In this document: in pieces, positions 1-5,976 of the stretch | Numbering within the stretch: the stretch's first letter is position 1 | Layout: each line of letters opens with the position of its first letter | Assembly (NCBI GenBank): GCA_017303565.1 | Contig: JAFLCM010000104.1 | Span: forward strand, 1 to 8,031 | From: Planctomycetota bacterium | Lineage (GTDB): Bacteria > Planctomycetota > Phycisphaerae > Phycisphaerales > UBA1924 | Direction: 5' to 3' | Length of the DNA stretch: 8,031 nt | The notes under the pieces: model-generated | Databases searched by the model: none | What the model was told of the DNA's origin: nothing | What the model saw: the letters and a program-made list of their open reading frames with translations, nothing else | Program-made: the position numbers and the translations under genes

Positions 1-41
1 CGGGCGGTTCCGGGGGCAAGGTTCGGTCCGGGGGGGGGCGG

Positions 42-518
42 CTAGTCGTCGTGCCCGCCGCCGGATCGCCCCTTCTTGACCTGTCCGCGCCGGGATTTCT
101 CGTCCATCCGCCGGCGCTGGCTGGACTTCGTGGGCTTGGTCTTCACCCGCTTCTTGGGGCGGGTCATGGCCTCGAGCAGCAGCATCCGCAGCCGCTCGAA
201 GCACTCGGACCTGTTGCGGGACTGGCTGCGGTGCTCGTCGGCGGCGATGCACAGCACGCCGTCATCGGTCAGCCGCCGCCCGGCGAGGACCGCGAGCCGC
301 TCCCTGGCCCAGGCGGGGATGTGCAGCGCGCTGGTATCGAGGCGGAGTTCCACCTTGGTCGAGACCTTGTTCACGTTCTGCCCGCCGGGGCCGGACGAGC
401 GCACCGCGGCGAGGTCGACGGCGTTCTCCGGCACGGTGACACCCGGCGCGAGTTCGATCCCGCCCAAGGGCGGCGCGGGCGTCGGGGGCACTCGGGATGG
501 CTGGGCGTCGCGGTTCAC
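42..518 (-). CDS. arfB: Peptide-chain release factor-like ribosome rescue protein (ArfB/YaeJ type)
   Basis: This is a probable peptidyl-tRNA hydrolase that rescues stalled ribosomes. In the known family, the GGQ loop enters the peptidyl-transferase centre and the basic tail lies in the empty mRNA channel. From the GTG at 518 the protein has 158 residues. SSGPGGQNVNKVST carries GGQ at about residues 45-47, followed by the usual DGVLCIAADEHRSQSRNR segment. The last ~39 residues are Lys/Arg-rich, as in ArfB, and there is no stop-codon-recognition domain, so it is not RF1/RF2. The start is uncertain. GTG 518, GTG 491 and TTG 467 are all in frame without a clear Shine-Dalgarno. TTG 467 would give 141 residues, closest to the 140 of E. 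coli YaeJ. The frame stays open to an ATG at 632, but that would run into the divergent gene's signal peptide. The family call is firm; the start is not. Confidence 0.88.
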   Translation of the reverse strand: MNRDAQPSRVPPTPAPPLGGIELAPGVTVPENAVDLAAVRSSGPGGQNVNKVSTKVELRLDTSALHIPAWARERLAVLAGRRLTDDGVLCIAADEHRSQSRNRSECFERLRMLLLEAMTRPKKRVKTKPTKSSQRRRMDEKSRRGQVKKGRSGGGHDD

Positions 519-594
519 GGTCGCTGGCGTGTGGAGATTCGCGGGTGCGGGCGTCGGACGGTAGGCTGCCCGCGCGGCGCACGGTCGCGCCGGC

Positions 595-599
595 GGAGG
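595..599 (+). promoter_or_regulatory. Shine-Dalgarno GGAGG of the β-barrel gene
   Basis: GGAGG lies 7 nt before the ATG at 607 and fixes that start. It is the only clear Shine-Dalgarno among the complete plus-strand genes here, which makes the lack of one before rsmD, spoVR and kbl more noticeable. A TAGGCT hexamer at 562-567 fits a loose TANNNT -10, but no -35 is evident. Confidence 0.6.
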
Positions 600-606
600 C
601 TTCACG

Positions 607-1449
607 ATGGCATCGAATCGGCTTTTCAGCATCGGGGCGGCGGGCCTGGTGACGGCGGCCGCGGGCGCGGGTGCCCTTGCGGGCGCTCCCACCGAACCCA
701 GCGTCCCCTCGGACTTCCACGACCGCACCGTCCTCCAGGCCGAGTTCGAACCGATGCTCTGGTTCGCCGCGATGCTCGGTGAGATCACCTTCAAGGGCGG
801 ATCGACCTTCGACGTGGACCAGATCAACCTCGACGAGGTTCACCTCGCTCCCGCTGGGCGGTTCACGCTCCGCAGCCGGCGCTGGACCTTCGACTTCACC
901 GCCTTCGGCACCTCGTTCGACGATGAGGCCCGCGCCCAGCAGGACATCGACGCCGGCGGCTTCCAGGTGAGCGAGGGCGACGAGGTGAAGTACGACCTCT
1001 CGTACGCCTCGTTCAAGGGCACGGCGGGCTGGTCGTTCGATCCCTTCGTCACCGACGACACGGGCGACACCGCGGTGTGGGCGGGCGTGTACGCCGGCGC
1101 CCACGTCTACCACCTGAACTTCGAGTTCGGCACCGCCGACGGCGCGGACTCGCTCGAAGAGAGCGACACCTGGATCGAGCCGCTCGTCGGCGCCCGCCTG
1201 ACCATCGACCTGCCGCACGGCTTCGAGATCGGCGTGACCGCGGACGTCGGCGCCACCCTCGGCCCCGGCACCGGCTTCGCCTGGGAGATCATGCCCACGT
1301 TCCGCTGGTTCCCGATGGACAACAAGACCGTCGCCGCGGAGATCGGCTTCCGCCACGTCCAGGCCGACCTTTCCACCGGCTCGGACGACGATTTCGCCTT
1401 CGACACCGCGACCGCGGGGCTGTTCGGGTCCGTGGTCATCCGGTTCTGA
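607..1449 (+). CDS. Predicted outer-membrane β-barrel protein, family not recognised
   Basis: This 280-residue protein has an N-terminal signal peptide: NR at residues 4-5, then an Ala/Gly-rich hydrophobic stretch at about 6-25, with likely cleavage after ALA (about residue 25). The mature part is rich in short alternating polar/hydrophobic strands and aromatic residues, for example RRWTFDFTAFGTSF, VWAGVYAGAHVYHLNFEFG and FEIGVTADVGATLG. It ends in GSVVIRF with a C-terminal Phe, the usual recognition signal of BAM-dependent barrels. I see no enzymatic motif, OmpA-like peptidoglycan-binding domain or plug domain. The mature length of about 255 residues would suit an 8-12-strand barrel. The start is supported by GGAGG 7 nt upstream. 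The gene is divergent from arfB and is followed by a hairpin, so it is probably transcribed alone. Cargo or function cannot be read from the sequence. Localisation is an inference from the signal peptide and C-terminus. Confidence 0.8.
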   Translation: MASNRLFSIGAAGLVTAAAGAGALAGAPTEPSVPSDFHDRTVLQAEFEPMLWFAAMLGEITFKGGSTFDVDQINLDEVHLAPAGRFTLRSRRWTFDFTAFGTSFDDEARAQQDIDAGGFQVSEGDEVKYDLSYASFKGTAGWSFDPFVTDDTGDTAVWAGVYAGAHVYHLNFEFGTADGADSLEESDTWIEPLVGARLTIDLPHGFEIGVTADVGATLGPGTGFAWEIMPTFRWFPMDNKTVAAEIGFRHVQADLSTGSDDDFAFDTATAGLFGSVVIRF

Positions 1450-1457
1450 CGCTTCCG

Positions 1458-1481
1458 CGGGGACCCCGCCGGTCCCCGGCG
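1458..1481 (+). terminator. GC hairpin after the β-barrel gene; copy A of a 3'-end repeat
   Basis: Eight nucleotides after the stop, arms 1458-1465 and 1471-1478 pair perfectly over 8 bp with a 5-nt loop. An alternative 6-bp stem (1467-1472 with 1476-1481) overlaps it, so the two cannot coexist. No T-tract follows, so a classical intrinsic terminator is not shown. It may act as a transcript 3'-end structure or a Rho-independent stop lacking U-residues. The core 1463-1481 recurs at 7350-7368. Confidence 0.45.
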
Positions 1482-1561
1482 AGCACGATCACCAGAGCAT
1501 CGCCACACCCCTGCCCCGGCCCTGACCCAGCCCTGACCCCCTCCCGCGCCGGCGCACCGGG

Positions 1562-1567
1562 AATAAT
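1562..1567 (+). promoter_or_regulatory. -10-like hexamer AATAAT just before rsmD (possible leaderless start)
   Basis: AATAAT ends 5 nt before the ATG at 1573 in otherwise very GC-rich DNA, and no Shine-Dalgarno is present. This placement would start transcription at or next to the A of the start codon. There is no -35 at normal spacing; the closest TTGACA-like string, CTGACC at 1533-1538, is 23 nt away. Promoter function is inferred. Confidence 0.4.
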
Positions 1568-1572
1568 GCCCA

Positions 1573-2214
1573 ATGCTCCGCATCATCGCCGGCGAGTTCC
1601 GTTCCAGGCACATCCAGACCCCCGATGGCGGCGAGACCACGCGCCCCCTGCCCGACCGAGTGCGGGTCGCGGTGTTCAACATGCTGCACGGGCACATCGA
1701 GGGGCAGTCGTTCTTCGACGTCTTCGCCGGCACCGGCGCGTTCGGGCTGGAGGCCCTGTCCCGCGGCGCGAAGGAAGTCGTGTTCGTCGAGAAGGACCGC
1801 GCCGTCACCCGCCTGATCGAGCGGAACATCGAAACCCTGGGCGTGGCGGACCGCTGCGAGGTCTTCCAGGGCGACGCGCTGGGCGCGGGGGCGCTCTCCC
1901 GCTGCCCGCGGCCCGTGCACGTGGTCTTCTTCGATCCGCCCTACCCGCTCGTGGAGGACCCCGCTTCGCGCGAGCGCGTCTTCGAGCAGTTCGCCCGCTG
2001 CGTGCAACTTCTCGACGACGAGGGCTTCGCGATCCTGCGCACGCCGTGGCCCTTCGTCGACCACGAGGACGAGGACACCGGCGAGACGGACGACGAGGGC
2101 GAGCCGATCATCCGCCGCAGGAAGACCGAGGCCTCCCTCAAGATCCCCGGCGCCAAAGGCCCGGAGACGCACGCCTACGGCTCCACGGCGGTGCACTGGT
2201 ACGCCAGGGCCTGA
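1573..2214 (+). CDS. rsmD: 16S rRNA (guanine(966)-N2)-methyltransferase
   Basis: RsmD uses S-adenosylmethionine to methylate N2 of G966 in 16S rRNA of the 30S subunit. The 213 residues begin MLRIIAGEFRSRHIQTP and continue with RPLPDRVRVAVFNML, both typical of the family's N-terminus. Motif I is FFDVFAGTGAFGLEALSRGA (about 47-66). E73 of the VFVEKD segment is the likely ribose-binding acid. The catalytic motif IV is FFDPPYPL, with DPPY at 121-124. The protein is slightly longer than the usual 180-200 residues. Between the last core strands there is an acidic stretch (about 163-178, DHEDEDTGETDDEGEP), a basic RRRKTEASLK segment and a Gly/Pro-rich piece before the final strand. The start follows family alignment; there is no Shine-Dalgarno. 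spoVR begins 58 nt downstream on the same strand, so co-transcription is possible. Confidence 0.93.
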   Translation: MLRIIAGEFRSRHIQTPDGGETTRPLPDRVRVAVFNMLHGHIEGQSFFDVFAGTGAFGLEALSRGAKEVVFVEKDRAVTRLIERNIETLGVADRCEVFQGDALGAGALSRCPRPVHVVFFDPPYPLVEDPASRERVFEQFARCVQLLDDEGFAILRTPWPFVDHEDEDTGETDDEGEPIIRRRKTEASLKIPGAKGPETHAYGSTAVHWYARA

Positions 2215-2261
2215 CACCGCTTTCGGGCGGAAGTTGTCCGGGAGCGTGCCGATCGGCCCGA

Positions 2262-2267
2262 TACCAT
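2262..2267 (+). promoter_or_regulatory. -10-like hexamer TACCAT just before spoVR (possible leaderless start)
   Basis: TACCAT fits TANNNT and ends exactly 5 nt before the ATG at 2273, the same spacing as before rsmD. No Shine-Dalgarno precedes this ATG. A TTGTCC at 2234-2239 resembles a -35, but the 22-nt spacer is too long for a standard σ70 promoter. Promoter function is inferred. Confidence 0.38.
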
Positions 2268-2272
2268 TGAAC

Positions 2273-3829
2273 ATGCTCCACCGCAGGACCAACACCGACC
2301 TGCCGCGGGAACTCCGGGACCACATGGACCGGATCAAGGCCAAGGCCATCGAACTCGGCCTGGACTTCTTCGAGGTCGTCTTCGAGGTCCTCGACTTCCG
2401 GACCATGAACCAGATCGCCGCGTACGGCGGCTTCCCCGTCCGCTACCCGCACTGGCGCTGGGGCATGGAGTACGAGTCGCTCTCCAAGCGCGACGCCTAC
2501 GGCATGGGCCGCATCTACGAGATGGTCATCAACAACGACCCCTGCTACGCCTACCTTCAGGAGTCCAACACCGTCACCGACCAGAAGCTCGTGATGGCCC
2601 ACGTCTACGGCCACGCGGACTTCTTCAAGCACAACGCCTGGTTCGCCAAGACCGACCGCAAGATGATGAACACGATGGCCAACCACGCCACCCGCGTGCA
2701 GCGCCACGTGGAGCGCCAGGGTCAGGACGCCGTCGAACGCTTCCTCGACGTGTGCCTCAGCCTCGAGCACCTGATCGACCCGTACTCGGTCTTCAGCGGC
2801 CACGCCTTGGAGGCCGACCAGGAGGCGCTGGTCTCCGAACGCCCCCGCCCCTTCGAGCCGACCCGCCTGCCCGCCAAGGGCTACATGGACCCCTTCGTCA
2901 ACCCGCGCCGCGTGCTGGAAGAAGAGAAGCAGAAGTACGAGGCCGAGCGCAAGGCCGCCAAGGGGCGCATCCCCAGCCGCCCCATGCGCGACGTGCTGTG
3001 GTTCCTCCTGCACCACGCCGGGCTGGAGGCGTGGCAGCAGGACATCCTCTCGATCATCCGCGACGAGTCGTACTACTTCGCCCCCCAGGCGATGACGAAG
3101 GTGATGAACGAGGGCTGGGCGACCTACTGGCACTCGAAACTGATGACCGAACACTTCCTCGAGGCCAGCGAGATTGTGGACTACGCCGAGCAGCACTCGG
3201 GCGTCGTCCACATGCCGCCCGGGGGCTTCAACCCTTACAAAATCGGCGTCGAACTCTTCAAGGACATCGAGCGCCGCTGGGACTCGGGCAGGCACGGGGC
3301 GTCGTGGGAGCGGATCGAGAGCCTCGGCGACAAGGACCGATTCGACGACAAGTCGATGAAGGGCCGCGAGAAGATCTACGAGGTCCGCGCCATCTACAAC
3401 GACGTGAACTTCATCGACGAGTTCCTCACCGAGGAGTTCGTCGAGCGCCACCGCATGTACCGCTACCGCAAGGACCCCCAGACCGGACAGGTCCGCCCCG
3501 TCTCACGCGACTTCCGCCAGGTGAAGCAGGCCCTGCTCTACCGCATCACCAACATGGGCCAGCCCTTCATCTACGTGGTGGACGCCAACTACCTCAACCG
3601 CGGCGAGCTCTACCTCGCCCACCAGTGGAACGGGCTGGACGTGGACCTCCAGAAAGCCGGCGAAGTCCTGCGGAACCTCCGCGTGGTCTGGGGCCGCCCG
3701 GTGCACGCTCAGGTGCGCGTGGAGGACCAGCAGTACCTGCTGACCTGCTCCGACCCCGAGCCGACCACGCCCGTGAAGAAAGAGAAGATCACCGACTCGA
3801 CGCCCAAGCCGGCGAACGTGCTTGAGTAG
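2273..3829 (+). CDS. spoVR: SpoVR family protein
   Basis: This is a member of the SpoVR/YcgB family, named for a B. subtilis spore-cortex gene but widespread in non-sporulating bacteria; its biochemical role is unknown. From the ATG at 2273 it has 518 residues. Landmarks in order are: the N-terminal helix region with DFFEVVFEVLDFRTMNQIAA; YPHWRWGMEYE (about 58-68); MAHVYGHADFFKHN (about 108-121); a charged linker at about 213-230; the strongly conserved MNEGWATYWHSK (about 278-289); HMPPGGFNPYKIGVELF (about 313-329); and DFRQVKQALL followed by the C-terminal strand-rich domain. His, Glu and Asp clusters resemble a metal site, but no catalytic function is established. A TTG at 2234 would add 13 unsupported residues. 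Family members usually sit beside prkA (yeaG) and yeaH. Neither is in this window, the upstream neighbour being rsmD and the downstream one convergent rny. Confidence 0.93.
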   Translation: MLHRRTNTDLPRELRDHMDRIKAKAIELGLDFFEVVFEVLDFRTMNQIAAYGGFPVRYPHWRWGMEYESLSKRDAYGMGRIYEMVINNDPCYAYLQESNTVTDQKLVMAHVYGHADFFKHNAWFAKTDRKMMNTMANHATRVQRHVERQGQDAVERFLDVCLSLEHLIDPYSVFSGHALEADQEALVSERPRPFEPTRLPAKGYMDPFVNPRRVLEEEKQKYEAERKAAKGRIPSRPMRDVLWFLLHHAGLEAWQQDILSIIRDESYYFAPQAMTKVMNEGWATYWHSKLMTEHFLEASEIVDYAEQHSGVVHMPPGGFNPYKIGVELFKDIERRWDSGRHGASWERIESLGDKDRFDDKSMKGREKIYEVRAIYNDVNFIDEFLTEEFVERHRMYRYRKDPQTGQVRPVSRDFRQVKQALLYRITNMGQPFIYVVDANYLNRGELYLAHQWNGLDVDLQKAGEVLRNLRVVWGRPVHAQVRVEDQQYLLTCSDPEPTTPVKKEKITDSTPKPANVLE

Positions 3830-3832
3830 GAA

Positions 3833-3870
3833 CTGCTCGGGGGGATCTCACCACGGAGAACACCGGGCAG
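3833..3870. terminator. Possible bidirectional terminator between spoVR and rny
   Basis: The 45-bp gap between the convergent stop codons contains an 8-bp inverted repeat. CTGCTCGG (3833-3840) pairs with CCGGGCAG (3863-3870) with one G·T wobble and a 22-nt loop. There is no T-tract on either strand. The location supports a terminator role more than the sequence does. Confidence 0.35.
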
Positions 3871-3874
3871 CCCG

Positions 3875-5464
3875 TTACCGCGCCACCTCCACCGCCCGCG
3901 TCTCGCGCAGCACCGTCACCTTGATCTCGCCCGGGAAGGTCATCTCGGCGCTCACACGCTCGGCGATCTTCTTGGCGATGAAGTACGCCTCATCGTCGCC
4001 GACGCGCTTGGCGTCCACCATCACGCGCACCTCGCGCCCCGCCTGGATCGCGTACGCCTCGTTCACCCCGCCGAAACTCAGCGCGATGTCCTGCAGCTGC
4101 TCCAGCCGCTGGATGTACCGCTCCAGGCTCTCGCGCCGCGCCCCCGGCCGCGCGCCGCTCACCGCGTCCGCCGCCATCACGATCGGCGTGTAGAAACTCG
4201 TCGCCGGGATGTCCGCGTGGTGCCCGCCGATCGCGTTCAGCACCGGCTCCTTCTCCCCGAACTGGGCCGCGAAGTCCATGCCGATCTTCGGGTGCCCGCC
4301 CTCCATCTCGTGGTCCATCGCCTTGCCGATGTCGTGCAGGAACCCGCACCGCCGCGCGATGTCCCCCTTCAGACCCAGCTGGTCCGCGATGATCTGGCTG
4401 ATGTACGCGACCTCGATCGAGTGCCTGAGGATGTTCTGCCCGAACGACGTGCGAAACTGAAGCCGCCCCATCGCCTCGACCACCTTGGGGTGAAGGCCCT
4501 TCAGTTTCACCTCCATCACCGCGTCGCGCCCGTACTTGCCGATCCGCTCCTCCATCTCCTTCTGCACCTGCGCCACGACCTCCTCGATCCGCGCAGGATG
4601 GATCCGCCCGTCCTCGATGAGTTTCATCAAGGACTCCGCCGCCACCTGCTGCCGAACCTTGTCGAAGCACGACACCACGATCACCCCCGGCGTGTCGTCC
4701 ACGATCAGGTCCACACCCGTCGCCTTCTCGATCGCCCGGATGTTCCGCCCCTCGCGACCGATGATCCGACCCTTGATGTCGTCCGACGGGATCGGGATCG
4801 TCCGGACCGTGCTCTCGGCGGCGTGCTCGGCGGCGTACCGCTGCACCGCCATCAGCGTGATTTCCCGGGCCTTCTCCTTCGCCTCGCCGGTCGCTTTGTC
4901 CATGATGTCGCGGACCACCGTCGCCGCCTCGTGGCGGGTGTCGTCCTCGATCTTCTCAAGCAGCATCTTCCGGGCCTGATCCATCGACAGTCCGCTCACC
5001 CGCAGCAGTTCTTCCTTCTGGCGGGCCAGCGTGTCGGACAGTTCGCCCTCACGCTGGTCCAGCCGGGCCTGCTTCTGGCGGGTGCTCTCGATCTCGCGCT
5101 CAAGGTTCTGCTCCTTGGCCGTCAACGACTGCTCCTTGCGGTCGATCTGGTCTTCCTTCTTGGCCAGGCGGCGCTCGGTCTCGCGGATCTCCTCCCGGCT
5201 GGTCTGGGCCTCCTTCTCGAACTTTTGCCGCTCCGCCAAAGCGGACTTCTCCGCGTCCACCCGGGCCTTGTCGGCGAGCGTCCGGGCCTCCTGCTGGGCC
5301 ACCCGCACCAGCTCTTCCGCTTGGGCCCGGGCCTTCTTCATGGACTGACCGGTCACGATCCGCAGCAGCAACGGGCCGAGGACGATGCCGATGACAAAAG
5401 CCAGGCCGATCGCCAGCCAGGCCGTGGGGCCGAGTTCGGAGAGGATGGGTGCTGCGGCCAGCAT
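3875..5464 (-). CDS. rny: Ribonuclease Y
   Basis: RNase Y is a membrane-anchored endoribonuclease that starts mRNA decay in many bacteria lacking RNase E. From the ATG at 5464 the protein has 529 residues (B. subtilis: 520). An N-terminal membrane helix lies at about 14-36. A long Lys/Glu/Arg-rich coiled coil follows (about 42-190). The KH RNA-binding domain (about 219-283) contains KGRIIGREGRNIR, with GREG at 236-239. The HD domain has H348, the H377-D378 pair in FLHDIGKA, HH at 415-416 and D433 in AADAVSGARPG, so its metal-binding residues appear intact. The protein ends in the usual TFPGEIKVTVLRETRAVEVAR-like tail. The frame is open 40 residues further upstream, but that part is Arg-rich and unlike the family. 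A weak AAAGGG lies 10 nt before the chosen ATG. It is convergent with spoVR and divergent from kbl. Confidence 0.96.
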   Translation of the reverse strand: MLAAAPILSELGPTAWLAIGLAFVIGIVLGPLLLRIVTGQSMKKARAQAEELVRVAQQEARTLADKARVDAEKSALAERQKFEKEAQTSREEIRETERRLAKKEDQIDRKEQSLTAKEQNLEREIESTRQKQARLDQREGELSDTLARQKEELLRVSGLSMDQARKMLLEKIEDDTRHEAATVVRDIMDKATGEAKEKAREITLMAVQRYAAEHAAESTVRTIPIPSDDIKGRIIGREGRNIRAIEKATGVDLIVDDTPGVIVVSCFDKVRQQVAAESLMKLIEDGRIHPARIEEVVAQVQKEMEERIGKYGRDAVMEVKLKGLHPKVVEAMGRLQFRTSFGQNILRHSIEVAYISQIIADQLGLKGDIARRCGFLHDIGKAMDHEMEGGHPKIGMDFAAQFGEKEPVLNAIGGHHADIPATSFYTPIVMAADAVSGARPGARRESLERYIQRLEQLQDIALSFGGVNEAYAIQAGREVRVMVDAKRVGDDEAYFIAKKIAERVSAEMTFPGEIKVTVLRETRAVEVAR

Positions 5465-5474
5465 GTTGGGCGCG

Positions 5475-5480
5475 CCCTTT
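5475..5480 (-). promoter_or_regulatory. Weak Shine-Dalgarno-like AAAGGG of rny
   Basis: On the minus strand AAAGGG lies 10 nt before the ATG at 5464. The spacing is a little long. It supports this start over the upstream-extended frame. Confidence 0.35.
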
Positions 5481-5592
5481 CGTGACTGAGCCGCCCGGCG
5501 CGAACGCCGGACGGCGGGGGAAATCGAACCCCACCCCGGCCTCCCGGAAGTCCAGCGAACGAGCGGACGCGCACGGCGCGCCACGGACTCAC

Positions 5593-5628
5593 CAGAATGA
5601 CGGACCCTTCACGCTCGAAGGCGGACTC
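5593..5628 (+). repeat. Copy 1 of a diverged intergenic direct repeat
   Basis: This 36-nt segment aligns without gaps to 5815-5850 with 23 of 36 identities, 15 of 19 in the core starting AGAATGA (5594-5612). The core also has imperfect dyad symmetry (TGAMGGWCCSTTCA). Both copies are followed about 70 nt later by CGCGCCGAC (5669-5677 and 5885-5893). In this GC-rich region the match is only borderline above chance. Confidence 0.3.
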
Positions 5629-5814
5629 GCACCGTCGGCCAACAAACACGCGCCGGGGGCAAGGCACCCGCGCCGACGCCACCCGAGCCGTCGGCACGGA
5701 GCCGGATCGGCGGGGAAACACGGGCGGGGCCTGATCGATGCTGGTGCATGACGCGGAGAACGAGCAACCCAAAGGGGTTTCGCGCAGGGGGCGCGTCAGC
5801 GTCCCAAGCGCGTG

Positions 5815-5850
5815 AAGAATGAAGGTCCGTTCAATCTATCGCGAGGGCTC
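5815..5850 (+). repeat. Copy 2 of a diverged intergenic direct repeat
   Basis: This is the partner of 5593-5628, 222 nt downstream in the same orientation. In this copy AGAATGAA and TTCAATCT can pair as a stem with one mismatch around a GGTCCG loop. Copy 1 does not keep this stem. Read from the GTG at 5812, the segment encodes KNEGPFNLSRGL; copy 1 in the matching frame gives QNDGPFTLEGGL. Confidence 0.3.
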
Positions 5851-5895
5851 AGGACGCCTTCGCGCCCCGGACGCCGCCGGCGCACGCGCCGACAA

Positions 5896-5939
5896 CGCCC
5901 GAGAGTGAATCGCTCGCCCCTTTTCAAAGATCTCGGGCG
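5896..5939. repeat. Perfect 9-bp inverted repeat
   Basis: CGCCCGAGA (5896-5904) is perfectly complementary to TCTCGGGCG (5931-5939) around a 26-nt pyrimidine- and A-containing loop. It could be a stem in a kbl leader RNA or a protein-binding site. A stem of this length is expected by chance about once in a GC-rich stretch this size. Confidence 0.3.
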
Positions 5940-5976
5940 GCGTGAGTGGAGGGAATGTCGAACGCCAAAAGTAAAC

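Noticed and set aside
519..632. N-terminal extension of the ArfB-like protein to the ATG at 632
   Set aside because: The extra 38 residues are Pro/Ala/Arg-rich, unlike any ArfB. They would overlap the start and signal peptide of the divergent gene, and there is no Shine-Dalgarno.
262..1356. 364-codon open frame on the minus strand across the β-barrel gene
   Set aside because: It is antisense to a gene with a signal peptide, Shine-Dalgarno and barrel features. Its translation is a low-complexity Gly/Ala/Arg/Val mix typical of GC-rich shadow frames.
2138..3451. 437-codon minus-strand open frame
   Set aside because: It lies antisense to spoVR, whose protein matches its family throughout. The minus translation is Val/Leu/His/Asp-rich mirror sequence.
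4217..5485. 422-codon plus-strand open frame
   Set aside because: It is antisense to rny, which is complete with helix, KH and HD domains. The Leu/Arg/Asp/His-rich translation has no recognisable motif.
5517..5532. tRNA T-loop-like string GGGGTTCGATTTCCCC on the minus strand
   Set aside because: No acceptor, D or anticodon arms can be built around it at tRNA distances.
5482..5751. 89-codon plus-strand frame starting just beyond the rny start
   Set aside because: It has a GTG start without a Shine-Dalgarno and an Arg/His/Pro/Ala composition typical of non-coding GC-rich DNA. It overlaps the rny 5' region.
5750..5860. Possible tandem glycine riboswitch upstream of kbl (CTCAGG and AAAGGGG strings)
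   Set aside because: The conserved CCGAAGGRGCAA core and the paired GGAGAG/CTCTCAGG arrangement are absent, and the strings are out of order.
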